Origin: CAYZIB01 sp964478425
GTDB lineage: Bacteria; Bacillota_I; Bacilli_A; Acholeplasmatales; WRBM01
Assembly: GCA_964478425.1 (NCBI GenBank)
Contig: CAYZIB010000012.1
Location: 1 to 36,573, forward strand
DNA: 36,573 bases
Direction: 5' to 3'
Made by a program: the position numbers and the translations under genes. Below the pieces are notes generated by a model. It had not been told where the DNA came from. It saw only the letters and a program-made list of their open reading frames with translations, and did not search any database. Below are positions 23,274-32,274 of this stretch, piece after piece (the first letter of the stretch is position 1; each line of letters opens with the position of its first letter).

Positions 23274-24995
23274 TTTTTTATTATTAATTCTTTTTTTATA
23301 TTTCATGGAAATATTTTTTCTAACACTACTTATAATAATAAAAGTAATTCCTAATAACAAAATTGCAGATAAAAATATGTATATTGGTAACATATTAGTA
23401 TAAGCTTTAACTTGTCCCCACATTATTACTACATTTTCATTATAGCGATCAAAATCGTTCATTATTGCGCACCTTGATACAATCAATTCATCAGGATATT
23501 GAGTTTCAAGTTGATTTAACTTTCCATAAAATGGATATATTATAGCTTTTCTATTATCTTTTAATGATTCAGAAAATAAATATGTTAAATCATATGCATT
23601 TACTTCTTCCCAGCCACTATTTAATGGATTTTCATTTGTATTATTTATACAATTATATATTTTTCCATTTAAACTTACCATATCACCAATATAATATTTA
23701 TTATTACTATTATATTCTAATGACACAAAATACTCTTTATTTGTTGGAAAAATTATATTTGTATTATCTTTATCTTTAATACATTTATATAATGTATCAT
23801 TATATATAACATGTGCATTAACCTTATAATTTTCTTTTGATGAATAATAGGTTGCCCCATATAGTTCACCAGCAAGGTTAAATACTTCATCTCCGACAAT
23901 ATATGAAGTATATCCTATATATTCCATATTACTAACAGCATTTTTAGGATCTGATAAATAATTTAAAAATTCATAAGCAAGTTTTTCATTTGCCCCTTTT
24001 GGAATAGTCCATGCATCATACCAAATATTACTTCCATCTTCAGGCACATAATATTCTAATTTTTTATTTTGTTCTTCTAATGCTGTTGAAATCGAATAAA
24101 CAGCATCACCAGAATAAGCTAAATTTAATTTTATTTTACCGGTTATAATATCATTTTTTCCTGAATCTACTTCAAACCCAAAAATATTATCTTTTAAAGA
24201 TATCAATTCATTTTTTACATTTTCAATCTTATTTAAATTTTCAACATCACTTTCAACTGATGAATCTAATTTAAAATCAAATATTTCTTGAATCATATTT
24301 TTATAAATTGTTTTATTTTCAATTGTTGGATTATTTAAATAATTGTTCATTGCATCTTTAAATAAATCAGTTTTACTATATGAATGCATTAAACCAACAA
24401 CATATGCATCTCGAATTGAATTTTTAATAGAAATAACATCTTTATAATTACTATCCCAAAAAACATCCCATGATTTAACATCTTCTTTAATTGTAGATGT
24501 GTAAGTTGGATCATATACTATTCCTAAAGTTCCCCACATATATCCAACCGCAAATTCATCTAAATTCACAGTTTCATCTTTATATGTTACTTCCATTTCT
24601 TTTAATTTTGATCTTAATATACTTGATGCATATTTATCATAATTTGGAATATTAGTTTTATAATCATCCATTTTAATAACTAATTCTTCTTTTATTAATT
24701 TTTGAATCATATAATCTGATGTACAAATAAGATCATAAGTTCCTTCTTTTTGTAAAGTAAATTGATTATACATAGTTTCATTAGTATCGTATGTATAATA
24801 ATTAACTTTAACACCGTATTGCTTTTCAAAATTTCCAATTAAATCAACATATCCATCATTTCCTTGAGAAATATAATCTTCAACATTATAGATTGTTAGA
24901 GTTTGACCTTTAAAATCATTTGCACTTACATCATTTAAACTAATAAACAAATTAATTAAGCAAATACTAATAAATATCGATAATTTCAATTTCAT
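23268..24995 (-). CDS. potD: Polyamine ABC transporter substrate-binding protein, modified
   Basis: Extracellular spermidine/putrescine-binding protein (periplasmic-binding type II fold). Residues 1-25 form a signal peptide without a lipobox cysteine. The family core runs through LTIYNVEDYISQG, YTYDTNETMYNQF and the conserved AWTIPKGANEKLAYEFLNYL, followed by EYIGYTSY. The protein is 575 residues, against about 350 normally. Between residues ~380 and ~480 it has two inserted modules of the form YxxGDxVxxNGxxYxC...GWxxV, resembling chitin/cellulose-binding CBM5/12. The normal PotD C-terminus then resumes (FDRYNENVVIMWGQVKAY). A C-terminal membrane helix (about 536-560) plus basic tail replaces a lipid anchor. 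Last gene of the pot operon; a TAAGGGGGAG site supports the start. Confidence 0.88.
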   Translation of the reverse strand: MKLKLSIFISICLINLFISLNDVSANDFKGQTLTIYNVEDYISQGNDGYVDLIGNFEKQYGVKVNYYTYDTNETMYNQFTLQKEGTYDLICTSDYMIQKLIKEELVIKMDDYKTNIPNYDKYASSILRSKLKEMEVTYKDETVNLDEFAVGYMWGTLGIVYDPTYTSTIKEDVKSWDVFWDSNYKDVISIKNSIRDAYVVGLMHSYSKTDLFKDAMNNYLNNPTIENKTIYKNMIQEIFDFKLDSSVESDVENLNKIENVKNELISLKDNIFGFEVDSGKNDIITGKIKLNLAYSGDAVYSISTALEEQNKKLEYYVPEDGSNIWYDAWTIPKGANEKLAYEFLNYLSDPKNAVSNMEYIGYTSYIVGDEVFNLAGELYGATYYSSKENYKVNAHVIYNDTLYKCIKDKDNTNIIFPTNKEYFVSLEYNSNNKYYIGDMVSLNGKIYNCINNTNENPLNSGWEEVNAYDLTYLFSESLKDNRKAIIYPFYGKLNQLETQYPDELIVSRCAIMNDFDRYNENVVIMWGQVKAYTNMLPIYIFLSAILLLGITFIIISSVRKNISMKYKKRINNKKE

Positions 24996-25813
24996 TATTT
25001 ACTCCCCCTTAATTTGTTAACTTTGTTAGCATTTTTATTATTATAAATAGTAATACTAATTACAACTACTAAAACAATTACAAAAATAAGTGTACTTAAA
25101 GCTCTAACTTCTGGTGGAATCGGATGTTTTGCAACGATTTTTTGTATATATGTTGAAATAGTTTCAAATGATGGTTCTTTTAAATATTGAGTTATCACAA
25201 AATCATCTAATGATAATGTCATAGAAATCAAAAAACCTGAAAAAATACCCGGTAATATTTCTGGTAATACAACTTTAAATAAGGCATACCAAGGATTAGA
25301 TCCTAAATCTAAAGCCGCTTCATAAATATTAGGATCCATTTGTGTAAGTTTAGGTTTTACATTTAAATAAACAAAAGCTACAGTTAATACAACATGTCCT
25401 ACTAATAATGTTAAAAATGAATATCTAGCATCAAACACTTTAAATAATACAGCAAGCGATAATGCCATAACAATTTCAGCATTTACTACAGGCAATTGAG
25501 TCATTGTTTCTAAAGTTTTTTTATATTTTTTATTTGAATAATAAACGCCAACTGCTCCTAATGTTCCAAGTATCGTTGAACACAATGCAGAAACAACTGC
25601 AATTATTAATGTGTTTTTTGTTGCTTGCATTAATGCGTTATTATTAAATAAATCCTTATATAATTGAAAAGAAAAACCACGCCATATTCCAAGTTGATCA
25701 CTTACAGTAAATGAATAAATAACTAACACTAAAATTGGCAAGTACATTAGAAGTAAAATTAAATACAAATAGCTTTTAGCTAAAACATTTTTTAACTTTT
25801 CATTTTTTACCAT
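24995..25813 (-). CDS. potC: Polyamine ABC transporter permease PotC
   Basis: Second membrane permease of the spermidine/putrescine importer; 272 residues with six predicted membrane helices. The EAA loop that docks with the ATPase reads YEAALDLGSNPWYALFKVVL (about residues 165-184), and LSLDDFVITQYL is a PotC-specific segment. A GGAGG site precedes the ATG. The stop abuts the potD start, and the start overlaps the potB end by seven bases. Confidence 0.94.
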   Translation of the reverse strand: MVKNEKLKNVLAKSYLYLILLLMYLPILVLVIYSFTVSDQLGIWRGFSFQLYKDLFNNNALMQATKNTLIIAVVSALCSTILGTLGAVGVYYSNKKYKKTLETMTQLPVVNAEIVMALSLAVLFKVFDARYSFLTLLVGHVVLTVAFVYLNVKPKLTQMDPNIYEAALDLGSNPWYALFKVVLPEILPGIFSGFLISMTLSLDDFVITQYLKEPSFETISTYIQKIVAKHPIPPEVRALSTLIFVIVLVVVISITIYNNKNANKVNKLRGSK

Positions 25814-26598
25814 ATTGATCTTTTGCCTCCGTCTTCATCCTTAGCAAATTTTCTTGAAATTAAAACACTAATTCCAATTAATAATAACATAATTAGCGCC
25901 ATAAATGAGCCAAAATTCCAATCAGCTTGATTAAAATATAAATCAATATAACTTCCAAATAATACCACATTATATTCAGATAAAATATCAGATATTACAT
26001 AAGAAGATATTGTAGGCATAAAAACCATAGTTGCTGCAGAAACGATACCTGGCATAGTCATTGGAATAATAACTTTAAAAAAAGTTATAAAAGAATTTGC
26101 TCCAAGATCATTACTTGCCTCAATTTGTGATTTATCCATTTTAAGCATTGTAGTATATAGTGGCAAAATTACAAATGGCAAATAATTATATACAAGTCCT
26201 ATTATTGTTGTTAAATAAGAATTTGCACCTGTTGATAAACCAATCCAATTTAATACATCTCTTGTGGCACTAGTTCTAATAATAAAGTTAATCCACATTG
26301 GCATTATAAAAAGCATAACTATAACGCTTGATTTATTATATTTTTTATTTGCTAAAATCATCGCAAGTGGATAACCAATAATTAAGCATATAAAAGTTGT
26401 TAAAATCGCATATACTAATGAAATTAATAATACATTAACATTTGTTGGATCATTTAAAAATTTAGTTAAATTACTAAACGAAAACTCTCCTCCTTTATTA
26501 GTAAATGCATAATACACAATAAAGACAATAGGAATTATTATAAAACAAATTAAAAACAAAAAATATGGAATAGATAAATATTTTCTTTTAAATCTCAT
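25807..26598 (-). CDS. potB: Polyamine ABC transporter permease PotB
   Basis: First permease of the importer; 263 residues with six predicted helices. The EAA loop is EASNDLGANSFITFFKVIIP (about residues 165-184), followed by TMPGIVSA. It overlaps both potA (11 bases) and potC, so the three genes are translationally coupled; its own ribosome binding site is weak. Confidence 0.93.
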   Translation of the reverse strand: MRFKRKYLSIPYFLFLICFIIIPIVFIVYYAFTNKGGEFSFSNLTKFLNDPTNVNVLLISLVYAILTTFICLIIGYPLAMILANKKYNKSSVIVMLFIMPMWINFIIRTSATRDVLNWIGLSTGANSYLTTIIGLVYNYLPFVILPLYTTMLKMDKSQIEASNDLGANSFITFFKVIIPMTMPGIVSAATMVFMPTISSYVISDILSEYNVVLFGSYIDLYFNQADWNFGSFMALIMLLLIGISVLISRKFAKDEDGGKRSIW

Positions 26599-28102
26599 AT
26601 TTTGACAAATCTTCTTTCAATTTTAATTTGATTTTACTTTTATCTATTTTAACACTTACTGTATCAAATTCATTCCATGTCCAAACTGTATCAACAACAA
26701 AATCTTCTTCATCTATCGTTCTAACAATAAGTTGATAATGGTCACCTTTCCAAACCATTTGAATAATTTGTCCTGTAATATTACCATCTTCTAAATTATC
26801 GCTAATTTCTATATCCTTCATATCAACTGAGGCAATAACATCAATATCTGTTAAATCATATTTTTTATTATTTGGTGTAATAAAATATCCTTTTTCATCT
26901 AAATATGATCCTTTTACAAGCTGTGTTACATCACATTCCCAACTAACTCCAGCAAATACAACTTCATTATTCTTATTTATATAGGCATCTTGATAAATAT
27001 TTGTTGTATATTCTCTTTTCATTATTTGTATTAAATCTGGTTCTATACTCAAAGATACAATTTCATTAATTGGATGATCAACTGTTGATTGAATTAATAC
27101 TTCATTATTCCCAATCATCGCAGTAAATTGATAATGAATTCCTTTAAAAATCTTGTTTACAATTTTAGCCTTAACCATATTATATCCTTCTTCATGAATA
27201 ATAATATCTTCAGGTCTTACAACAACATCTACTTTTTCATTTAAAGGAAAATCATCAATACAATCCCAGTTATGGCCTAAAAATCTAACTTTCTTATTTC
27301 CTATCATGGTTGCTACATATATATTTGATTCACCTATAAAATCAGCAACAAAAGCATTTTTAGGCTCATTATAAATATCCATAGGAGTTCCTATTTGTTG
27401 AATTTGACCATCTTTCATAATAACAATCGTATCAGACATTGTTAATGCTTCTTCTTGATCATGAGTAACATAAATAAATGTTATCCCTAATTTACGATGC
27501 ATTTCTTTTAATTCTAATTGCATTTCTTTTCTCATTTTTAAATCTAAAGCCCCAAGAGGTTCATCTAATAATAAGATTTCAGGTTCGTTAACTATTGCTC
27601 TTGCAATTGCTACTCTTTGTTGTTGTCCTCCACTTAATGTTGTAACATTTCTGCATTCAAAAGATTCTAAATCAACAATTTTTAAAGCTTTAATAACTTT
27701 TTCATCTATTTCACTTCTTGTATATTTACGATATTTAATTTTTTTGTTACCTTTTTTGTCAGTTATTTCATAAGGTATTTTTTTTAATTTTAAACCAAAA
27801 GCAATATTATCATATACATCTAAATGAGGAAATAAGGCATAACGTTGAAAAACTGTATTTAATGGTCTTTTATAAGGTGGTAATTGAGCAATATCTTTAC
27901 CATTTAATAAAATTTTACCACTGCTAGGCATTTCTAAGCCAGCTATCATTCTTAATGTTGTAGTTTTACCACAACCACTTGGACCTAAAAAAGTTATAAA
28001 TTCACCTTTATTTACATACAAATTAAAGTTTTCAACTGCATAACTTTCATTAAATATTTTATTAACATTTACTAATTCTAAAATTATATCTTTTTTTTCC
28101 AT
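26588..28102 (-). CDS. potA: Polyamine ABC transporter ATP-binding protein, enlarged
   Basis: ATPase of the spermidine/putrescine importer. Walker A GPSGCGKTT (40-48), Q loop near 86, signature LSGGQQQR (156-163) and Walker B ILLLDEPLGALD (176-187) are intact. Two departures from the usual ~370 residues are visible. A lysine-rich insertion of about 20 residues (110-128) lies between the helical subdomain and the signature. The C-terminal half (about 240-504) appears to hold an extra TOBE-like domain: segments with GHNWDC, then KGIHYQF, recur as GVSWECD and KGDHYQL. Such domains usually contact the permease or bind regulators. The gene has a GGGAG site and lies 16 bases after the regulator gene. 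Confidence 0.94.
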   Translation of the reverse strand: MEKKDIILELVNVNKIFNESYAVENFNLYVNKGEFITFLGPSGCGKTTTLRMIAGLEMPSSGKILLNGKDIAQLPPYKRPLNTVFQRYALFPHLDVYDNIAFGLKLKKIPYEITDKKGNKKIKYRKYTRSEIDEKVIKALKIVDLESFECRNVTTLSGGQQQRVAIARAIVNEPEILLLDEPLGALDLKMRKEMQLELKEMHRKLGITFIYVTHDQEEALTMSDTIVIMKDGQIQQIGTPMDIYNEPKNAFVADFIGESNIYVATMIGNKKVRFLGHNWDCIDDFPLNEKVDVVVRPEDIIIHEEGYNMVKAKIVNKIFKGIHYQFTAMIGNNEVLIQSTVDHPINEIVSLSIEPDLIQIMKREYTTNIYQDAYINKNNEVVFAGVSWECDVTQLVKGSYLDEKGYFITPNNKKYDLTDIDVIASVDMKDIEISDNLEDGNITGQIIQMVWKGDHYQLIVRTIDEEDFVVDTVWTWNEFDTVSVKIDKSKIKLKLKEDLSKYEI

Positions 28103-28118
28103 TTCAAATCTCCCGTAC

Positions 28119-28652
28119 TTAAAAATTTGGTGGGCTGCTAACCCAAATTAATTTTGCTATTTTATTTTTATTATTACATATATAATGATTTTTATTAGTT
28201 GTAAAATAAAATGTTTCTCCTTTTTTAACATTATATTTATTATTACCGTAAACTAATGTTATTTCTCCATCTAAAACATAACCAAACTCTTGACCCTCAT
28301 GAGGCATATCTACTACAACTTCACTATTAGGTAATAATTCACACATAATTGGTTCCATTTCATTTTTTTGAGCATTTGGAACTAACCATTTTGTTTTAAT
28401 ACCATCCGATTCTTTTAAAAAATAATCTTTTTCAGTAAATACAATTTGGGTTTCCTCTTCTTCTTTAAAAAATTCATGTAAATTGGTTCCTAACGCAAAT
28501 AAAATATCAGTTAATGTACTTATAGAAGGACTTGTTAGATCATTTTCAAGTTGCGATATATAACCTTTAGTTAATTCACAACGATTTGCTAATTCTTCTT
28601 GAGTTAAATTACACAAGTTTCTTAAACTTTTAATTTTATTACCAATCGTCAC
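28119..28652 (-). CDS. HTH-cupin transcriptional regulator (PuuR-like)
   Basis: A 177-residue regulator with an N-terminal Xre-type helix-turn-helix (residues 1-62, LTQEELANRCELTKGYISQLE) and a C-terminal cupin_2 barrel (about 105-175, MPHEGQEFGYVLDGEI, VKKGETFYF). This architecture is common next to potABCD and polyamine catabolism genes, where the cupin is thought to sense polyamines. It is the first gene of the pot operon, 16 bases before potA. The start is GTG (28650-28652) with a weak AGAAGTG site. A consensus promoter with an inverted repeat across the -10 lies upstream and could be its operator. Confidence 0.92.
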   Translation of the reverse strand: MTIGNKIKSLRNLCNLTQEELANRCELTKGYISQLENDLTSPSISTLTDILFALGTNLHEFFKEEEETQIVFTEKDYFLKESDGIKTKWLVPNAQKNEMEPIMCELLPNSEVVVDMPHEGQEFGYVLDGEITLVYGNNKYNVKKGETFYFTTNKNHYICNNKNKIAKLIWVSSPPNF

Positions 28653-28707
28653 ATTATCACTTCTTTCATTATTTTAAACTTTTTGTTAAATATTACTAAA
28701 CCAGTAT

Positions 28708-28736
28708 ATTATACATATAATAAATAAAAATGTCAA
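28708..28736 (-). promoter_or_regulatory. Pot operon promoter with candidate operator
   Basis: On the minus strand a perfect TTGACA (28731-28736), 17 bases and a perfect TATAAT (28708-28713). The inverted repeat TATTATA-TG-TATAATA covers the spacer end and the -10, and TACT-N5-AGTA follows just downstream. Both could be sites for the adjacent HTH-cupin regulator. Confidence 0.82.
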
Positions 28737-28747
28737 ATATATATAAA

Positions 28748-28771
28748 AAAAGACTAATTTTATAGTCTTTT
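28748..28771 (-). terminator. Terminator of the GGDEF/EAL gene
   Basis: A 9-bp stem AAAAGACTA/TAGTCTTTT with a 6-base loop and a T7 run on the minus strand, ten bases after the stop. It separates this unit from the pot operon promoter. Confidence 0.88.
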
Positions 28772-28780
28772 AGAAATAAT

Positions 28781-31700
28781 TTATTTTTTTAAAATTTTTG
28801 TTACAATATCTAATTCTGTAAAACTTTTTTTTATATAATTACCATATGTTTTTTTAATTCCTAATTCTTTATATAAATTATAATTATTTTCTGAATCTAA
28901 ATTACCTACAATTAAATCTAAATTCATTTCTTCTAACATTTTTTCAAATAATAAAACATTTTGTTTAATTAAATTTTCTCTAGAAGAAAAATCTTCTAAG
29001 AATAAGCCAGAATAATCACATGAAAATAAGTTATTTATATTATTAGTATAAACATTTACCCCTAAATTTTTAATTTTTGTTATTTTTTCTTTAGTTTTAT
29101 TATCATATTTTAAATCTTTAAATAATAAATTTAAAGAATCTTTTAAGATATTATTTTCTAAAATTAAATTTCCTAAATAATCAACAAAATTAGGTTTTTC
29201 AAAAGATAAATGATCAATAAAAATATAAACTCTTATATATGTATTTGTTTCTTTTTTAATATTTATAATACTATTTATTACTTTTTTTATTAAATAATAA
29301 TCATATTCAACAATATATTTAGAATTAAAACATATTTTTCTAATTAATTCTTCATTAATTTTTAAACCATTTATATTTATATAAGGAATAAACCCAATAA
29401 CTAACATATCTTTAAGATTTACAATTTGTTTATATGAAATACTAAATTTATTATTAACTAAATTTTCTTTTATATTTAATAAAATTTGTTCTTCTTGTAC
29501 TTCTTTTTTATAATCATCTAACAAAAACTCTTGGTATATAGATACGCCATTTTCTTTTATTTTTTTAGCTTTTTTATATGTATAATCTAAATACATTAAT
29601 AATTTTTCTACTTTATTATCTTTTGTTTGATTTGGATATCTTAAAGAAGAAATAATAAATGTTAAATCAATATTAAATTTATTTTTTATTAATTCTTCTA
29701 AACTTTTTATTAAAAAAGTTCCTTCGTTATTTAGATTTCTTTTATCATTTTCTAAATTTAATAATAATATAAATTCATCAGATTTAAGCCTATATGTTTT
29801 ATATTTTTCCATTAAAAAACTAGAAATCTCTTTTAAAATATTATCTGATATATTTATTCCATATTTTAAATTTATATTTTTAAAATCAAATATATCAATT
29901 AATAAAAGAGAAAATTTATTATCTTTTATTGAATTTTTGATATCTTCATAAAAAGTTTTACGATTATATGATTTTGTTAAATAATCATACTCTATAGTGT
30001 TATCTTGTTTAATATTTTGTTTATTTTGATCTTTATCAACTAACAAATAGAAAAAATAAATATATTTATTATTAAATTTAACTTTTTGCATGTATTCTTT
30101 ATAATATGTATCATTATCCTTAAACTGATATAAAAAATTACTATACAAAATATCATTATTCTTAATATAATTTAAATATTCTTTATATTGGTTATAATAA
30201 TCTATTTTTAATAAATTTAAAAATTCATTTTGTGTAACTAAATTATTATGATTATATGAAAATAACAATTTATTAAACGAATCATTTAAAATATAAGAGT
30301 CACAATTATCTTCTATTATAAACTTTAATGGAATGTTTATTTTATCAAAGATAATTTTAAATGATTCTAAATCACTTTTATATTCTTGGATTAAATTATT
30401 TAAATTATATCTTTTACTTACTAAATCAAAAAACAATTTTAATTTATTTTTTATATCATCATTAATAAATAAATCATCTAATGTTTGAAATAAAATCCCA
30501 TATTTTTCATTTTTAAAACAAACAATATGTTTATAAAATAAATCTTTATAATATTTATTAGAAATTAAGTCCATATATTCTTGATAATTATTTATGTTGT
30601 TAATGATAAGTTCTAAATTACAAATAGAAAATATTGTATTAGAAAAATCTATTTCTGTTTTTTTTCTGTCATAACATCTATTTTTTTTATATTGATATGT
30701 CAAATAATTATTAAAATCTACAAAAATTACTTCGTTAAAATAGATTTCTTTTTCTAAAAAGTTATTAATTAAAATAAAATAATTTAAAAAATCTAATTTG
30801 ATATCAATATTTAAATTATAGTTAAAAATCTCTTCTTTAAATGTATCGTAATTTAAATTATTTTTTATTAAATCTAAATTCTCATCAGCATTTTTTTTAT
30901 TTATTATATTAATATCTTTTTCTTTATTTGTTTTCTTTTTATTAGATTTTATTAAAATATCAAGTTTTTGTTCATATGCATCACAAGAAAATTTATTGTT
31001 ATATTTTTTATAAAGTTTAACACATAATTCATAAAATTTTTTTCTTAGTTTAAAAATTCCAGAATCAAAAATTTCTTCATATTCACTTTCTAAAATACTT
31101 GCTCTATGATAATCTCCAATATAACTATAAATCTCTAATAAATCTACTATAACTTCCATTAAAAAATCTTTTTTTAAAGATTCTTTTAAAGTTAATAATT
31201 CTTTATAATTTAAAATTGCATCTTCATATTTATTAATTTTAAAAAAATATTTAGCTAAATATAATAAATAGTAATCATAATAAAATTCATTATTATAATT
31301 TATAGATAAATCTTTTAAATTATTTAATGATAAAAACATGCTATCAATATTATTTAAATAATAATAAGCTTTAATTAAAATTAAATTACTTTCAAGCTTG
31401 TCTAATGTTTCTAAAAAATTATATTGTAAAATCATATCTAAAGCTTCTTTATACGAATTTTTTAATAGATAAATATTTGAAATATCAATAATATATTTTG
31501 CATCATAATAATTACTAATCAAAAGATTTTTATCCTTATAAAATAATAATGCATTTTCATACATTTCTAATTTTATTGCAATATAAATTATTTGATCAAT
31601 ATAATTTTTAAAAATATCTTCATATTGTTTTATATTATCATATATTTCCATATAAATTTTAAAACTATGTTCATATTGTTTTAACTCAAAATAAATTGAA

Positions 31701-31828
31701 GCTAAAAAAGCCTTACTATATGTAAATTCATATGGAGAAAAATTATTTTCAACACTTTTATTATATTTTAAAATTTCATCAATATTTTCAGATTTTTTTT
31801 CTAATTTTAATATATCATCCAATTTCAA
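28781..31828 (-). CDS. TPR-PAS-degenerate GGDEF/EAL protein
   Basis: A 1015-residue, apparently soluble protein. Residues ~25-290 are TPR-like helical repeats (YEHSFKIYMEIYDN, YKEALDMILQYN, YEDAILNYKELL). A poorly conserved stretch follows, then a PAS-like region (~500-600). A GGDEF fold starts near 613 with YDYLTKSYNR and IDIFDF, but the GGDEF motif is KSDEF near 680. The last ~240 residues look like an EAL domain in which the EAL motif (GFIPYI instead), the Asn/Glu metal ligands and the DDFG loop are not recognisable. Both c-di-GMP domains are therefore probably inactive, leaving a sensor or binding role. The start is TTG at 31828. It is the last gene of the gerM-rdgB-yfcE unit and has its own terminator. 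Confidence 0.8.
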   Translation of the reverse strand: MKLDDILKLEKKSENIDEILKYNKSVENNFSPYEFTYSKAFLASIYFELKQYEHSFKIYMEIYDNIKQYEDIFKNYIDQIIYIAIKLEMYENALLFYKDKNLLISNYYDAKYIIDISNIYLLKNSYKEALDMILQYNFLETLDKLESNLILIKAYYYLNNIDSMFLSLNNLKDLSINYNNEFYYDYYLLYLAKYFFKINKYEDAILNYKELLTLKESLKKDFLMEVIVDLLEIYSYIGDYHRASILESEYEEIFDSGIFKLRKKFYELCVKLYKKYNNKFSCDAYEQKLDILIKSNKKKTNKEKDINIINKKNADENLDLIKNNLNYDTFKEEIFNYNLNIDIKLDFLNYFILINNFLEKEIYFNEVIFVDFNNYLTYQYKKNRCYDRKKTEIDFSNTIFSICNLELIINNINNYQEYMDLISNKYYKDLFYKHIVCFKNEKYGILFQTLDDLFINDDIKNKLKLFFDLVSKRYNLNNLIQEYKSDLESFKIIFDKINIPLKFIIEDNCDSYILNDSFNKLLFSYNHNNLVTQNEFLNLLKIDYYNQYKEYLNYIKNNDILYSNFLYQFKDNDTYYKEYMQKVKFNNKYIYFFYLLVDKDQNKQNIKQDNTIEYDYLTKSYNRKTFYEDIKNSIKDNKFSLLLIDIFDFKNINLKYGINISDNILKEISSFLMEKYKTYRLKSDEFILLLNLENDKRNLNNEGTFLIKSLEELIKNKFNIDLTFIISSLRYPNQTKDNKVEKLLMYLDYTYKKAKKIKENGVSIYQEFLLDDYKKEVQEEQILLNIKENLVNNKFSISYKQIVNLKDMLVIGFIPYININGLKINEELIRKICFNSKYIVEYDYYLIKKVINSIINIKKETNTYIRVYIFIDHLSFEKPNFVDYLGNLILENNILKDSLNLLFKDLKYDNKTKEKITKIKNLGVNVYTNNINNLFSCDYSGLFLEDFSSRENLIKQNVLLFEKMLEEMNLDLIVGNLDSENNYNLYKELGIKKTYGNYIKKSFTELDIVTKILKK

Positions 31829-31839
31829 AATATCACATC

Positions 31840-32274
31840 CTAAATCTTTTTTAAAAATATTTCATTATTTTCATAAATAATGTATGTTTTAGTTGTTCTT
31901 ACACTTCCAGGATTTATAAATTGTACACTATCAATTTTATCTAATTTAGGTAAATGAGTATGTCCATAAAAACAAACATCACAATTATTTTCTTTGGCTA
32001 AATTAAGCATTCCACTTAAAGAATAATATGCTCCTTCTAAATGCCCATGTGTAAGTAAAAATCGATGTCCATCTAATTCCATTACTAAAAAAAATGGTAA
32101 TGTATTACTATCAGCATTTCCTCTTACACCAATTATATTATATTCATCAATTATATCATCACTAAATAATGAATCTCCTAAATCAAAATAATAATCTACA
32201 TTTTTTTCAGTTTCATATATTTTTAAAAAATCAGAAAAATTATTATGTATATCAGCTGTTATTACTATTTTCAT
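31840..32274 (-). CDS. YfcE/YsnB-family metallophosphodiesterase
   Basis: A 144-residue calcineurin-like phosphoesterase. The metal-binding motifs are in order: TADIHNN (D-x-H), YFDLGDS (GD), GVRGNADS (GN-x-D), LTHGHLEG and YGHTHLPK (GHTH). Members hydrolyse phosphodiester model substrates; the physiological substrate is unknown. It overlaps rdgB by 23 bases, the same rdgB-ysnB pair seen in Bacillus. Confidence 0.92.
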   Translation of the reverse strand: MKIVITADIHNNFSDFLKIYETEKNVDYYFDLGDSLFSDDIIDEYNIIGVRGNADSNTLPFFLVMELDGHRFLLTHGHLEGAYYSLSGMLNLAKENNCDVCFYGHTHLPKLDKIDSVQFINPGSVRTTKTYIIYENNEIFLKKI

